Positions 23,497 to 34,052 of a stretch of 64,000 nucleotides of DNA are shown here, in pieces (positions within the stretch are counted from its first letter, which is position 1; each line of letters opens with the position of its first letter). The notes under the pieces are model-generated. The model did not search any database. It saw nothing but the letters and a program-made list of their open reading frames with translations, and was not told the origin of the DNA. The position numbers and the translations under genes were made by a program. Source of the DNA: Glandiceps talaboti (Eukaryota > Hemichordata > Enteropneusta > Spengelidae); NCBI RefSeq assembly GCF_964340395.1, contig NC_135557.1, forward strand, positions 4,068,216 to 4,132,215. The letters are read 5' to 3'.

Positions 23497-23582
23497 ACTA
23501 TCCATATATTTTCAAGTCCCCCCCCTAAAATCTCCCGACCCCCCCCCCCCACACACACACACAGGTTTTTGTGAAAGCAGCC
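21098..23582. mobile_element. 2.5-kb DNA transposon with long TIRs, TAA target duplication
   Basis: The left end GGCTGCTTTCACAAAAACTT matches the right end reverse-complemented, GGCTGCTTTCACAAAAACCT. Homology continues through G-runs and GGGAGATTTT for about 50 bp. TAA flanks both sides (21095-21097, 23583-23585) and the 69-bp array resumes in register, so the empty site is readable. The 3-bp TWA-type duplication fits the PIF/Harbinger/ISL2EU group; that placement is inference. The sub-terminal zones hold C-runs with TTTCAAGTACC motifs. The only coding remnant seen is at 22012-22490 (minus strand). Confidence 0.85.
22012..22490 (-). pseudogene. Transposon protein remnant with SAP-like helix and acidic C-terminus
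   Basis: Minus-strand reading gives a basic coiled region (RTLASMRERKRMKERERS-like, broken frame), then KVKELDKYLSNYEIPAVAGM and HKIDKVEAVRCHYY. That pattern, V.ELD.YL...G...K.DKVEA, resembles the SAP DNA-binding helix-turn-helix common at the C-terminus of transposon-encoded proteins. A Ser/Asp/Glu-rich tail (about 40 residues) and a basic end follow. The only intact part runs 22012-22299. It sits centrally inside the TIR element, so it is probably its second-ORF remnant. Transposase motifs were not found. Confidence 0.5.
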
Positions 23583-24337
23583 TAAGTTGATGTCAGTTTC
23601 TGATCTACAGCCATTACAGATTAGAAGAACAGTTGTATATATTGTCTTTCTTAAGTTGATATCAGTTTATGATCTACAGCCATTACAGATTAGAAGAACA
23701 GTTGTATATATTGTCTTTTTTAAGTTGATGTCAGTTTCTGATCTACAACCATTACAGATTAGAAGAACAGTTGTATATATTGTCTGTTTTAAGTTGATGT
23801 CAGTTTCTGATCTACAGCCATTACAGATTAGAAGAACAGTTGTATATATTGTCTGTTTTAAGTTGATGTCAGTTTCTGATCTACAGCCATTACAGATTAG
23901 AAGAACAGTTGTATATATTGTCTTTTTTAAGTTGATATCAGTTTATGATCTACAGCCATTACAGATTAGAAGAACAGTTATATATATTGTCTTTTTTAAG
24001 TTGATATCAGTTTCTGATCTACAGCCATTACAGATTAGAAGAACAGTTGTATATATTGTCTTTTTTAAGTTGATGTCAGTTTCTGATCTACAGCCATTAC
24101 AGATTAGAAGAACAGTTGTATATATTGTCTTTTTTAAGTTGATGTCAGTTTCTGATCTACAACCATTACAGATTAGAAGAACAGTTGTATATATTGTCTT
24201 TTTTAAGTTGATGTCAGTTTCTGATCTACAGCCATTACAGATTAGAACTTTAAGAACAGTTGTATATATTGTCTTTTTTAAGTTGATGTCACTTTCTGAT
24301 CTACAGCCATTACAGATTAGAAGAATAGTTGTATTTA
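23583..24337 (+). repeat. 69-bp minisatellite, block 2 (about 11 copies)
   Basis: Same unit as 20695-21097. It starts in phase with block 1 after the transposon. One copy (about 24245) carries a short insertion (ACTTTA). The long frame across the block is a repeat by-product. Confidence 0.97.
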
Positions 24338-24733
24338 TAATATACCTAGTGATAATACTGTGCCATGATTCGCTAGAATCAGTCATGTGATAGGAAAATA
24401 GAAATGACTATTTCCCTAGGGAAATAGTTTCATCAACTTTTATATGGTCATGTGACCACCGTGCGTTCACAGCAGGTCAAAATGGCAGCTTCTGACGATG
24501 TCGTCTGTCACCGCGAGTTCACAGCAAGAGGTATATTATAAAACACATATTGCCTGGCCTATATTCGGGCTATAGCACCCGTTCATTACCCCCTCGTGAC
24601 TGTGAGTTACAGAATCACATGCTATTTCCCTCGGCCTTTGGCCTCGGGAAATAGCATGTGATTCTGGTAACTCACAGTCCCTCGGGTGTAATAAACGGGT
24701 GCTATAGCCCTCATGACCAGGCAATATGTGTTC
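24338..24733. mobile_element. Insertion in the 69-bp array carrying a roughly 190-bp fold-back hairpin
   Basis: The array breaks within AGTTGTAT-TAT and resumes at ATATTGTCTTTTTT. Inside, 24543-24731 is an inverted repeat with about 90-bp arms and a tiny loop: CACATATTGCCTGG at one end and CCAGGCAATATGTG at the other. The centre is CACATGCTATTTCCC...GGGAAATAGCATGTG. A separate perfect palindrome, CTATTTCCCTAGGGAAATAG, lies at 24408-24427 and repeats the TATTTCCC motif. Probably a MITE or fold-back element. Confidence 0.8.
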
Positions 24734-25118
24734 AATATTGTCTTTTTTAAGTTGATGTCAGTTTCTGATCTACAGCCATTACAGATTAGAAGAACAGTTG
24801 TATATATATTGTCTTTTTTAAGTTGATGTCAGTTTCTGATCTACAGCCATTACAGATTAGAAGAACAGTTGTATATATTGTCTTTTTTAAGTTGATGTCA
24901 GTTTCTGATCTACAGCCATTACAGATTAGAAGAACAGTTGTATATATTGTCTTTCTTAAGTTGATGTCAGTTTCTGATCTACAGCCATTACAGATTAGAA
25001 GAACAGTTGTATATATTGTCTTTCTTAAGTTGATGTCAGTTTCTGATCTACAGCCATTACAGATTAGAAGAATAGTTGTATATATTGTCTTTTTTAAGTT
25101 GATGTCAGTTTCTCTATC
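24734..25118 (+). repeat. 69-bp minisatellite, block 3 (about 5-6 copies)
   Basis: Same unit as blocks 1 and 2. The last copy decays after GTTTCTCTATCC near 25118. Confidence 0.97.
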
Positions 25119-25339
25119 CACTTTTTTCTCATGAGATTTCACAATTTTTGCAATATTTAATTAATAGTTTGTTTCAAATACATAAAAAAATGTTAGGATG
25201 GGCAGTAAAAAACTATATAGGGTCTGGTAATCGGAACAAAACAATTTGTTCACATAATGTTAACATAAAACAAGAAGTTATTTCATAACTCAAAAACTAA
25301 ATGTTCCACACACAAGACTGAAGTCATATTTGTAAATTA

Positions 25340-26955
25340 TTATTTTCCTTGTTGCCATGGAAATGATCATTTTTTTATCAAACATTTTTTTATAACTCTA
25401 CACTGTGACTTGTCATTCTACAAGATTATCAAAATAATGTGTATTTCTATTATCCATCAATATCAAACAAAATTAATGAAAAACATTACTTTTTACCATT
25501 TCTTGTAATATGTTACCATGGACACAAATTCTAAACAATATTTCAAATGTGTTGTGATGTGAAATGTTTTATAAATACCCAATTTAAAAAACAGAATAAG
25601 TAGTTTATCTGACTAAAAAAATGACAGATAAACCTGTATGGTTGCTATGGTGATTAGTGTTGCATAGTATTTTATGTCATTTTTGGATAAAAGGAAGGAA
25701 ATAAGAAGCGTAAGTTTCATTAATTAGAAATTTCAAGTTGCCATGGAAACCACAAATGTACTGATATAAATAATTCATTGTCATGTAGTATGAAGAGAAC
25801 TTGAATTCATTTTGAGACTCTGGTGAAAATAAATGGTATAACATATAACAGAAACTGATCAATCAAAACATTTAAAAATGTGTTTCCATAGCAACCATTC
25901 CTAGACCTTTAATAACGCACAATTCATATTAAGTCTTAAAGAGACATCAAATCATATTAATAGTTGATAACAGAAATGGCAATAGTGGATAAATACAAAC
26001 CATAATAGTACTAGTGTTTAAAGCCAATGGTTGCCATAGCAACAGATAATTTTGATTGTAAAGAGTTTACATTGTAAAGTAAAAATATACATTCCAGGGT
26101 GATGAAATTCCATGTTTAAAATTACAACACGTAAACTAACAAGCTCCAAGTATTTAGTTTAATATCCTCAAATTTATGTCTACAAAGATTATTTTTGACC
26201 AATTCTTGAAATATATTACCATGGTTACAAATTATTTTTAAATATTTCCAATTTGAGCTGTTACATGAAATTATATTAAAATGTAATTTACTTCAAAAAC
26301 AAGATTGAAAATTTTCTAATTTAGAATCACTGGTATGGTTTTCTTAAAATCACCCCCAAAAAGAAGATATTTATGGTTGCTATGGTAACATATGAATCAA
26401 CATATTCACATTTTTTCTTTATAAAATAAAGAAATAGTATGAATCAAATTTTTCATAACTAATAATAAACCAAAAGTGTATATAAAGAATAAAACAAAAA
26501 AATCAAATAAAAATAAACAAAAATACACATTTTTGTGTTGCCATGGAAATTGTAAATTTAAATTAAAAATTCTGAACTAACTTTCACAAAGTTTTAAAAA
26601 AATCTTGGGTCATTTAATATTTTTGAAAAAAATTTTTTTCTAATACCTAACGAGTACAATAGGGAAAAACTAATTTTTGAACCATTATTGGAAAATGTGT
26701 TTCCATGGCAACATTTCCTTGATTGTTTATACCACATAATTGAAATAATGTCATGAAAATATCAAATCATGTGCATGGTTGAGGGGGTTAATAACAGAAA
26801 GGTGAATAGAGGTATTATATGTACACAGGCTATGCTAGTATCAGATATTTAAATTCAATGGTTGCCATAGCAACAAGTTATTTTGATGGTAAAAAGTGCA
26901 AATGTAAAACTAACCACATATATTTCAGTTTCCATGGTGATGAAATTCCATGTCT
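25340..26955. repeat. Ancient 0.8-kb tandem duplication rich in X-box-like palindromes
   Basis: The segment around 25882-26130 (GTTTCCATAGCAAC ... GTTGCCATAGCAAC ... GGTGATGAAATTCCATGT) is homologous to 26699-26955. Palindromes of type GTTGCCATGG(A/C)AAC occur near 25351, 25512, 25641, 25737, 25882, 26030, 26216, 26376, 26537, 26699, 26861 and 26928. Several are 160-162 bp apart. They match the RFX X-box consensus GTNRCC-N-RGYAAC and are better conserved than the intervening sequence. Confidence 0.7.
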
Positions 26956-27044
26956 GAAATTATTTTTCTATTCTGAAAAGTGAATTATTTCAGAATGTTG
27001 TATTTTTATATCTTACCTTTATTTAACCTTTGACCTCTTTGTAG

Positions 27045-27838
27045 GTTCATCACAATGGTCAGAAGAAAGAATTGGCCGGAGTGGTGAAGGTCCTGCAGAG
27101 TTCAACGATCCCCGTGGTATGGCCATGACTCCAACTGATTTACTACTGGTCTGTGACAAGGAGAATCAACGAATTCAGATTTTAAACAAAGAATTTCAAT
27201 GTCTTGATTGTATTACAGTTACAGATGAATTTCCACAACCCTTTGAACCATGGGACATAGCAGTATCCCATGACAACCAATATTTCATATATGATGATGG
27301 TAATAAACAAATTATTGTGACAAATCAAAATAAGAAAATAATCAGAATTATTTGTCAAAGTGAAGATCTATGGGGTATAACTGTCATGGGTAACTTTGTA
27401 TTAGCTACTGACTACTATGGACATAGACTGATTAAGTTCACAACAATGGGAGACAAGGTTACAGAGGTTAAAGGTCAAGTTCAGAGTAAAGGTCAGTTTA
27501 GTGAGCCCTGGTCAGTGGCTGTAACAAGTGACCAGAAGGTTGTTATGTCACATGACAAAGGGATACATTTTTATGATTCAAATCTAAAGTTTTTATCTTC
27601 ATATGATCACAGCTTTAATGCAGCTGGACTGTGTGTTGATAAAAGAAATAATATTTATATTTGTGATTGGAGCAATCATAGAGTTGTTATGGTAACAGAG
27701 AATAGAGAGTTTGTAGTTGTACACTCTGACATATGGTCACCTTGCTTCATAGAAATCAGTGACGAAAAGACAACCAAGATTTTTATTACACATCGCTGGG
27801 TCTATGGCTATGACTACATCACAGTGTTAACCTTGTAA
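27045..27838 (+). CDS. NHL-repeat beta-propeller, terminal exon of the kinase-NHL gene
   Basis: The acceptor is TTTGTAG. The first two bases complete a Gly with the G of the linker exon, and the frame then runs 263 codons to TAA. It opens SSQWSEERIGRSGEGPAEFN with DPRGMAM, the typical NHL start (G.GPGxFxxPxG). Successive blades follow: LLVCDKENQRIQIL; EPWDIAVS..QYFIYDDGNKQIIV; LWGITVMGNFVLATDYYGHR; FSEPWSVAVT..KVVMSHDKGIHFY; AAGLCVDKRNNIYICDWSNH; and a degenerate last blade. That is five to six NHL blades, as in TRIM-NHL proteins, where the propeller binds protein or RNA. No RING, B-box, transmembrane segment or signal peptide is seen. Fusion to the upstream kinase is supported by phase and strand but needs a transcript. 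Confidence 0.85.
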
Positions 27839-28245
27839 ACATACACACATCAACCCACCATATATCTTGACACAATTTCACATTTTTTTCTTATTTTGAC
27901 AATTTATTTTCCATAACCATGCACCTCTATGGCAGTCGCTATGTATTTTAGACAACATTAAACCAAAATTGAGATAAAATTCACAAATTTATTGTCAAAA
28001 TTTTGACAATATTTGTGAAATTGTCCCTTGTCAGTGATTGTTTTGAACAATGACAACTCTGTGATGACAATTTACCCACCAGAAAATGACATTTGTGTGT
28101 GTAAAATAATTATAAAATCTTACCTGTACATTCTGTAATTTATGTAGAATTATCCCATGTAAATATTTCATGTAAATTTAGTGATTAAATATTTTTAACA
28201 ATTTAAAATCAAAATTCATATCAATAAAGCAATTGTGAACTGGAC
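27839..28245 (+). other. 3' untranslated region of the kinase-NHL gene
   Basis: AT-rich sequence after the stop. It includes an inverted-repeat-like stretch (CACAAATTTATTGTCAAAAT / TTTTGACAATATTTGTG) near 27985-28020. It ends at the polyadenylation signal at 28223. Confidence 0.6.
28223..28228 (+). terminator. Polyadenylation signal AATAAA
   Basis: First canonical AATAAA downstream of the stop in a suitable position, about 385 bp past the TAA and followed by GT-rich sequence. Confidence 0.55.
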
Positions 28246-30376
28246 GCTGCCATCTTTATAACTGAAAACACTACGCCAGACACTTCACACAGTATACGAT
28301 GTAATGCGGCTTAATCAATCCGCAGGTCAGGAATGAAATAGTTCACAGACAAAACGGAGTTTTTAAGTTTAACTTGGGATGAATCTAAATTAATAGTTTA
28401 TTTTGATGATTTCTTTAACTTGAATTTTAATACTAGTCACCCTAAATACTCACTAAAAACAACGGGTTTATCATCGACGAGTTTTGAGAAACTAAACTCT
28501 AGGTGGCGCTGTAACCACTTTCCAAGCTTTCCACGAGAACAGTGTTGTGCAATGTACAGACCTCAATATTTCGACACTGCTCTCCGTATCTAGTTATGTT
28601 GACACTCGATCAGTTCGTGTTGATATTTAGTTGTTTTATTAGCAATGCAGTTAGTGGCATTTTATTTCTATTTTCACAACAACAATATTGATGTTACTGC
28701 CTAAAAGTGAAAATAAACTATTGTTAGAATATGTATCTCCTGGAGAATATTAATGTTATGAACATTTACATATATTTCATAGTTTTCATTAAATTTCTTT
28801 GATCTGTAAATTTAATGATTTTTACTCAAAATGTAATGTTTTAATTTACTTTGTATATTGTTATTTTGACACAACTGATGACAGCATGTTTACGTTGTTA
28901 TGGCAATTTAAACTTCCAGTTCAGAATAAAAATGTTACAATGATATTATAAAACATTCTATATCAGTATTTAAACCCTGTGTGTGTTTGTGGACTGGGAG
29001 GGCGTACATTATTGTTATAATTTTATAGTTTTGCCAATTTCAGTGAATTTGTAGACCGAGAAATGCAAAACAACGTATAATATACACAGCGCTGAACATC
29101 GTCTGCCATGTTCGGCCTGGAAGCTGAATACTAATCATAGCGACACACGTACGTACACGTACACACACATATACACTTCAATGAACTGCTGTGAATACAA
29201 ATTTTTTCTTTTTAATTTCAATCTTTAAAAAAAAATTCTTATGGTGTTTACCCCATAATTTCTCTGTTCTTAAATACCCACACCTTTTATTGCCTAACGG
29301 GCATAAGCTTGTATTGTTATGCTCGTTCCGGGGCAGCGATGCCCAATAACGGAGTACATTATCAGTAATAATGTACAGTGATGACGTCACAAAATTCACT
29401 GGAATTGGTAATGCTATAATAATAAGTATATCCACTAAAACTTGTGTCAATCTTGGCTGCAAGAGGGCGCTATTTACAATTTCGCCTTTAGGGAGCTGTC
29501 AGCGAGCCATGTCAGGCATCACATGAGCGAGCTAGGTCGCCGTACAAGTATATCATAGTACTCATGCATAAAGTATCCACTATACAATGTAGTGCGTAGT
29601 ATTATGTGTTAAATTATCATTGTAAACAACGCAGTTGGGATCATAATTCATATTTTAGTCACTACTCCCCGGGCCCCGTCTCTTTGATGGGGTCAATTTA
29701 TCACTACCACTGAGACTGTGAAGACTCATGGATGGATGTCCCGATGCTGACACCAGTGAGTGTACCCTGTTGTAAGTTACTTCAAATCATCGTACGTTTT
29801 AGTTTAAAATCTCGTCTTGTATTTGCAAAGACACAAGGTAGTTGGTAGACGTAACGATGTGTTGAATAATAAATCTCATTATCTAAATTTTAAATCATTT
29901 ATATTTGTTTAGTTTAAAACAAATCAGTTCGCAAAATGCAATGTCTTCATTTAGGAATATTTTACATTTGTCGAATCCATGTGCCCACATACACGGTGTA
30001 ACTGCAATTATTGTAACGTTAGTTTTGAATGACTCCTTTTTTCGTTTTGGGGTTAAAACTCAAAACAAACAGAACAAAAAATCCCAAACATCAAGTCGAA
30101 AACAGTTTATAAATACGCAATGTTTAGGATAAGGTATTATAAAAACTAACGTATTCCACTAGGCTGGATGCCAATATGGCGTCCGACGTGGTCTTGCTAA
30201 TTTTCTCATGCACACGTATGAAATTCTATCGCCAAAGTGTAGCATAAGCACATTGTTCATGTCGTTTGTGTAAATAAAATGCATAAACGTGCATATACAA
30301 TATACAATATTTTTTTTTACAAAATGGAATTCTAAGCAGTACATTTTATTGTTATGATTATGAATTAAAATACTCT
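28246..30376. other. Intergenic region
   Basis: About 2 kb with no convincing gene. The part 29480-29830 is CpG-richer. It contains a short ATG-initiated stretch (MDGCPDADT) ending at a strong GTGAGT donor (about 29755), conceivably a first exon, and an ATGGCGTCC motif at 30176. No protein family recognised. Confidence 0.4.
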
Positions 30377-30580
30377 CATTATTGAAATACATATTTACAT
30401 TATTGAAATACACATCTATATTATTGACATACACATCTATATTATTGAAATACATATTTATATTATTGAAATACATATTTATATTATTGAAATACATATT
30501 TATATTATTGAAATACATATTTACATTATTGAAATATATATTTACATTATTGAAATACATATTTACATTATTGAAATACA
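30377..30580 (+). repeat. 21-bp minisatellite, left part
   Basis: Unit ATTATTGAAATACATATTTAC, about 10 copies. It is interrupted by the LINE at 30581-32531 and resumes at 32532. The 21-bp period gives spurious repeat proteins on both strands. Confidence 0.95.
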
Positions 30581-32531
30581 TTTTTTTTTCAAAAGTCAAC
30601 TTTTATTTATATCCCTTTGAAAGAATATATACATCGTGTAGCTCACAAAGCATTAACAAACTCTTTCAACATTTTGTTCTTCTTATTATAATTGATATCA
30701 AATATTTCTTCTCTTACTATTTGTTCAATATCTCTTCTTTCCAAAATTCACGCTTTATGCATATGGCAAAAGTCGCCACCATCAAGATTAAATTAAATAC
30801 ATCAAAAGTATTTTCTTTGTTTGGGATTTTGTTGTATAATAAATAATAATCAAATTGTGCTATTTTTTTGACTGGCATACATTGAATTTTTTCTACCCAT
30901 ATTTCCTTCCAGTTACAATCTTTCCCATAATCCTTTTCCCAAATCTTAGGAGCATATATGTTTTAACACCGCTATTACTTACTATGTTCCAGTAAAAATC
31001 TTTACATGCAAAATCAAACATGTCTTTGTATTCTCCGTTGAAAGCTCTTTTTCTTAGCTATATCCTACCAAATCTTATATAAATCTTATTGCTAACTTCA
31101 CACATAACCCTGTACCAAGTTTTGGGGATTGCTTTTTTTACTTCTACATATTGTACAATCCAGTTTCTCTTACATTTCAATTTCTCCAGTAGAGTATTGT
31201 ATCTAATAAAACTACCATTATTGAATAGGTCTGCTATGTGAATAATTCCTGACTCAATCCATTCTTTGAAAAACAACACAGACTTGTAACCAACGTTTAA
31301 ATGTCGGTTTCCCCATATGATTTGTTCTCCAATTGAACTAGGTGTTAAATTAAGATTGTCATTATTCCTAACAACCTTATACCAGTTCATAATGACCTCC
31401 CTATATAAACATGGCATATTCCTTGTAATGTAAACAAGACTTTTTTTGTCAAGATTGTAATTAAAAATAACTTTGCAACCTCCAAATTCACGAAAATGGT
31501 GTTCTATTACTGCTTTCCAGGTTTCATCCCCTGCATTAGCTATATCTAGTCGATTTACCCATCTACATTTTAGTGATTTTATGAAGGCATCGATATTAAT
31601 CATTTGCAAACCCCCCTTTTCAAATTCTGTACAATAATTTCGGATTTTCCCTTCTTAGTTTGCTTCTTTTGCCACTGTCCCCACAAGAAATTAATAAATA
31701 AATTGTTCAACCTTTGAACCACTAGGTTTGGTGTTTCAATCATAGAAGCTACATATGCAATTTTTGACATGCCAAGACTCTTTATAATAGTTATTTTGCC
31801 AAAGAGAGTATCTTTGCTTCCACCCGTTTATCATAGTGTCAATTTTTTCAATTTTATCATCCCAGTTGAGCTTCCTCAGTTCATTCTTGTTATGTCTAAA
31901 GAATATGTCCAATGCTTTAATAGGTTTCATTGGCCAAGGGATTAGACCGAGATCCTCCCTTTTCCAAAGTCCCACTTTCAACCCTTCTGTTTTCTCTCTA
32001 TTTAGCTTCAATCCAGCATATAACACTCTAGCTAAAGATTTTTTCTTACTTATAAATATTTGCATATCATCTGCAAGTTGCATTATCTTAATACTCTTAC
32101 TTCTAACTTTAAAACCTTGAAGTTCTGTATCACTCCTTATTACATTTGCAAGAATTTCAACAACGATCAAAAATAACAAAGCAGACAAGGGACATCCCTG
32201 ACGGATACCACGCTGCACACTGAAAGAGGGTGACACCCAACCATTATTGATAATTGCACTAGTACATTCTCTGTAGATTGTCTTTATCCAATGAATAAAA
32301 CTTTCCAAACTCAGTTTTTTGCAAAGCAGCAGACAAGAACCGATGTTCTACAGAATCAAACGCCTTGCAAAAATCAAGAAAAATAATAGCACCACTCATC
32401 TTTCTTTTCTCTATAAACTCTATAATGTCTTCTATTAGGCGTATGTTTTGACCAATAAACCGCCCTTTGATGTAACCTACTTGGTCACTATTTATAATTA
32501 TTGGCAATACCTGTTTAATTCTTTCCACAAG
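30581..32531 (-). mobile_element. 5'-truncated L1/Tx1-like LINE (reverse transcriptase remnant)
   Basis: Minus-strand translation gives the RT domain in three pieces: 32528-32259 (DQVGYIKGRFIGQNIRLIED, FLDFCKAFDSVEH), 32308-31736 (GIRQGCPLSALLF, then LADDM in place of YxDD) and 31609-31058 (the W.NRL-type C-terminal region). Frameshifts separate the pieces, so it is dead. Motifs fit the L1/Tx1 lineage. The 3' end shows a run of nine T on the + strand (poly-A of the element) directly against minisatellite DNA, and the 5' end stops inside the RT domain. These are the marks of target-primed reverse transcription with 5' truncation. Confidence 0.85.
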
Positions 32532-32640
32532 AAATTATTGAAAGACATATTTACATTATTGAAATACATATTTTGTTTTCTGAAATACATATTTACATTA
32601 TTGAAATACATATTTACATTATTGAAATACATATTTTGTT
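32532..32640 (+). repeat. 21-bp minisatellite, right part
   Basis: AAATTATTGAAAGACATATT then ATTATTGAAATACATATTT(AC/TG) copies, the continuation of the array at 30377-30580. Some copies carry TTTGTTTTCTG in place of TTTACATTATTG. Confidence 0.9.
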
Positions 32641-32755
32641 TTCTTGGACTATGAATATCTGATGTGTATAGTTTTATCTGGTGTGTATAGTTTCTTTCAA
32701 TTCTTTCATATTAACAAGCAAGTTATCTAACAATTGTGTGTTGTTTTGATTTCAG

Positions 32756-32828
32756 AGTTGATCGTATGTCTTCATCGAGAGTGGTGTCGTCCACAGCGTA
32801 TGTGTTGTTTTATGAAAAGGTGAAGTAA
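32756..32828 (+). CDS. Last exon of a USP2/USP21-like ubiquitin carboxyl-terminal hydrolase
   Basis: A strong polypyrimidine acceptor (TTGTTTTGATTTCAG) precedes an exon whose first base finishes a codon. It then reads VDRMSSSRVVSSTAYVLFYE KVK and stops at TAA. The C-termini of USP-family deubiquitinases read V(x)nSSxxVxSxxAY(V/L)LFYE, especially in the USP2/USP21 group, where the AY-LFY strand packs behind the catalytic His site. Catalytic Cys and His boxes would lie in upstream exons that I cannot find between 28.2 and 32.7 kb. The piece may therefore be the end of a gene with very long introns, or a stranded exon duplicate. Short, but the motif is distinctive. Confidence 0.6.
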
Positions 32829-34052
32829 TGACATCACTATATCAGTTACAGTACTCCACTAGTGGCAGGACATATGACTTCTTTTGTTTTTATCAAGATG
32901 TATGCATTTGCAGTTCAGTTCAGGTCTTTCAAGTCAGGATTGAAGAAGCCTGATTCCTGGATTTTAACTTTGAAGTGAATTTTTAACTGTGATTTACGAT
33001 TTGTAGATTGATCCAATTGGCTCTGTTTTAGAGTCGAACTGAACATATAAAACAGTACTGAAGAATTTGGTTGTTTTTTACGTTAAATGCTGACTTTGTT
33101 GGCATTATGAGGTTTTTTATAAAATATTTGTAAAATATGATTATGTAACGAGGAAATGAGAGTTGGTAAAAGAGAAAAGTGATGGATGTTATAATGGCTA
33201 TGTTGTTTTTTTAGTATATTTAGGGGCTGGTTCTCCCAAAACTAGTGTTGTTTGATAACATTTATGAAAAACTTGTCATGCAAAATATATTTTGTACATT
33301 TTTGTACATAAATTGTAAGAATTGACTGCATAGCTTCCGTTAAAAAAACCCCAGTTTTGATGAATTGTGTTAATTTATTCTAATCAAGTGTCACCTCTTA
33401 CAGGAAAGTACAAAATTATCTTGTAAAACATTGTTTACACCTTACTATTAGAAATGAATTAATCACAGAGATGAGAATTTACTGCATATTATAGGTATCA
33501 ATCTGATTAAGATCCGATGTGGTGAAAGTGTCTAAATGCTTTATTTACCTCTATTTCCATCATTTTGTGACGTTTGTTTTCATACCGAGTGATCGCCGCC
33601 TTCCCATGAAGGATTTTAATCAGATTGGGGTGTACATGTATATAGAGAACGACATCAGTGGTTTGTAATAAGTACTGTGTTATAGTTATATTCAACCAGT
33701 TCTCTCTTTAAGTGAAGTCGGATATCTAAAGTCATATTTCAACATTGCACAAAATATTTAAGATATTTATTCACTGAAATATTTGGTTTAGTAGTGTTAC
33801 CATGACAATATTAGACTCTGTCATGGATAGTATCTGATTAACTCTCTTTGGTGGGGGTGAAGAAAGTGACTAACTCACTGACTGATTGTACTGGTCAATG
33901 TCATCAGTAGTAGTGCCAAATTTACTGACTCACTGACTCTCTGACTGTCTAACATAGAAAATACAAGATGACCTTTGACCTATTCATATCTGCATATCAA
34001 TACATTTCTTATTAACATGGGGGATTTGACCTTTGACCAGTAAGAAGACACT
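32829..34052. other. Possible 3' UTR and intergenic sequence
   Basis: Unique AT-rich sequence after the USP-like stop. No canonical polyadenylation signal was picked out with confidence. It contains the MITE copy at 33499-33628 and several short CTGACT repeats (33870-33950). Confidence 0.4.
33499..33628. mobile_element. MITE copy 1 (TIR CAATCTGATTAAGATCC)
   Basis: 130 bp bounded by CAATCTGATTAAGATCC and GGATTTTAATCAGATTGG. The interior GATGTGGTGAAAGTG, GTGATCGCCGCC and TTTATTTACCTCTATTTCCA recur in copy 2 at 46410-46605. Confidence 0.75.

Larger units (their letters stand above)
7620..27044 (+). other. Intron of about 19.4 kb separating linker and NHL exons
   Basis: No exon with convincing + strand coding signal is visible between the linker and NHL exons. 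The space holds tandem arrays, dispersed repeats, a DNA transposon, a fold-back element, a possible antisense exon pair (8371-12170) and X-box-like palindromes. An intervening exon of this gene or a nested gene could be hidden here. Confidence 0.5.

Noticed and set aside
23587-24390. 267-residue repeat protein with 23-residue units
   Set aside because: The frame exists only because the 69-bp repeat is a multiple of three; the antisense strand is equally open and two insertions interrupt it.
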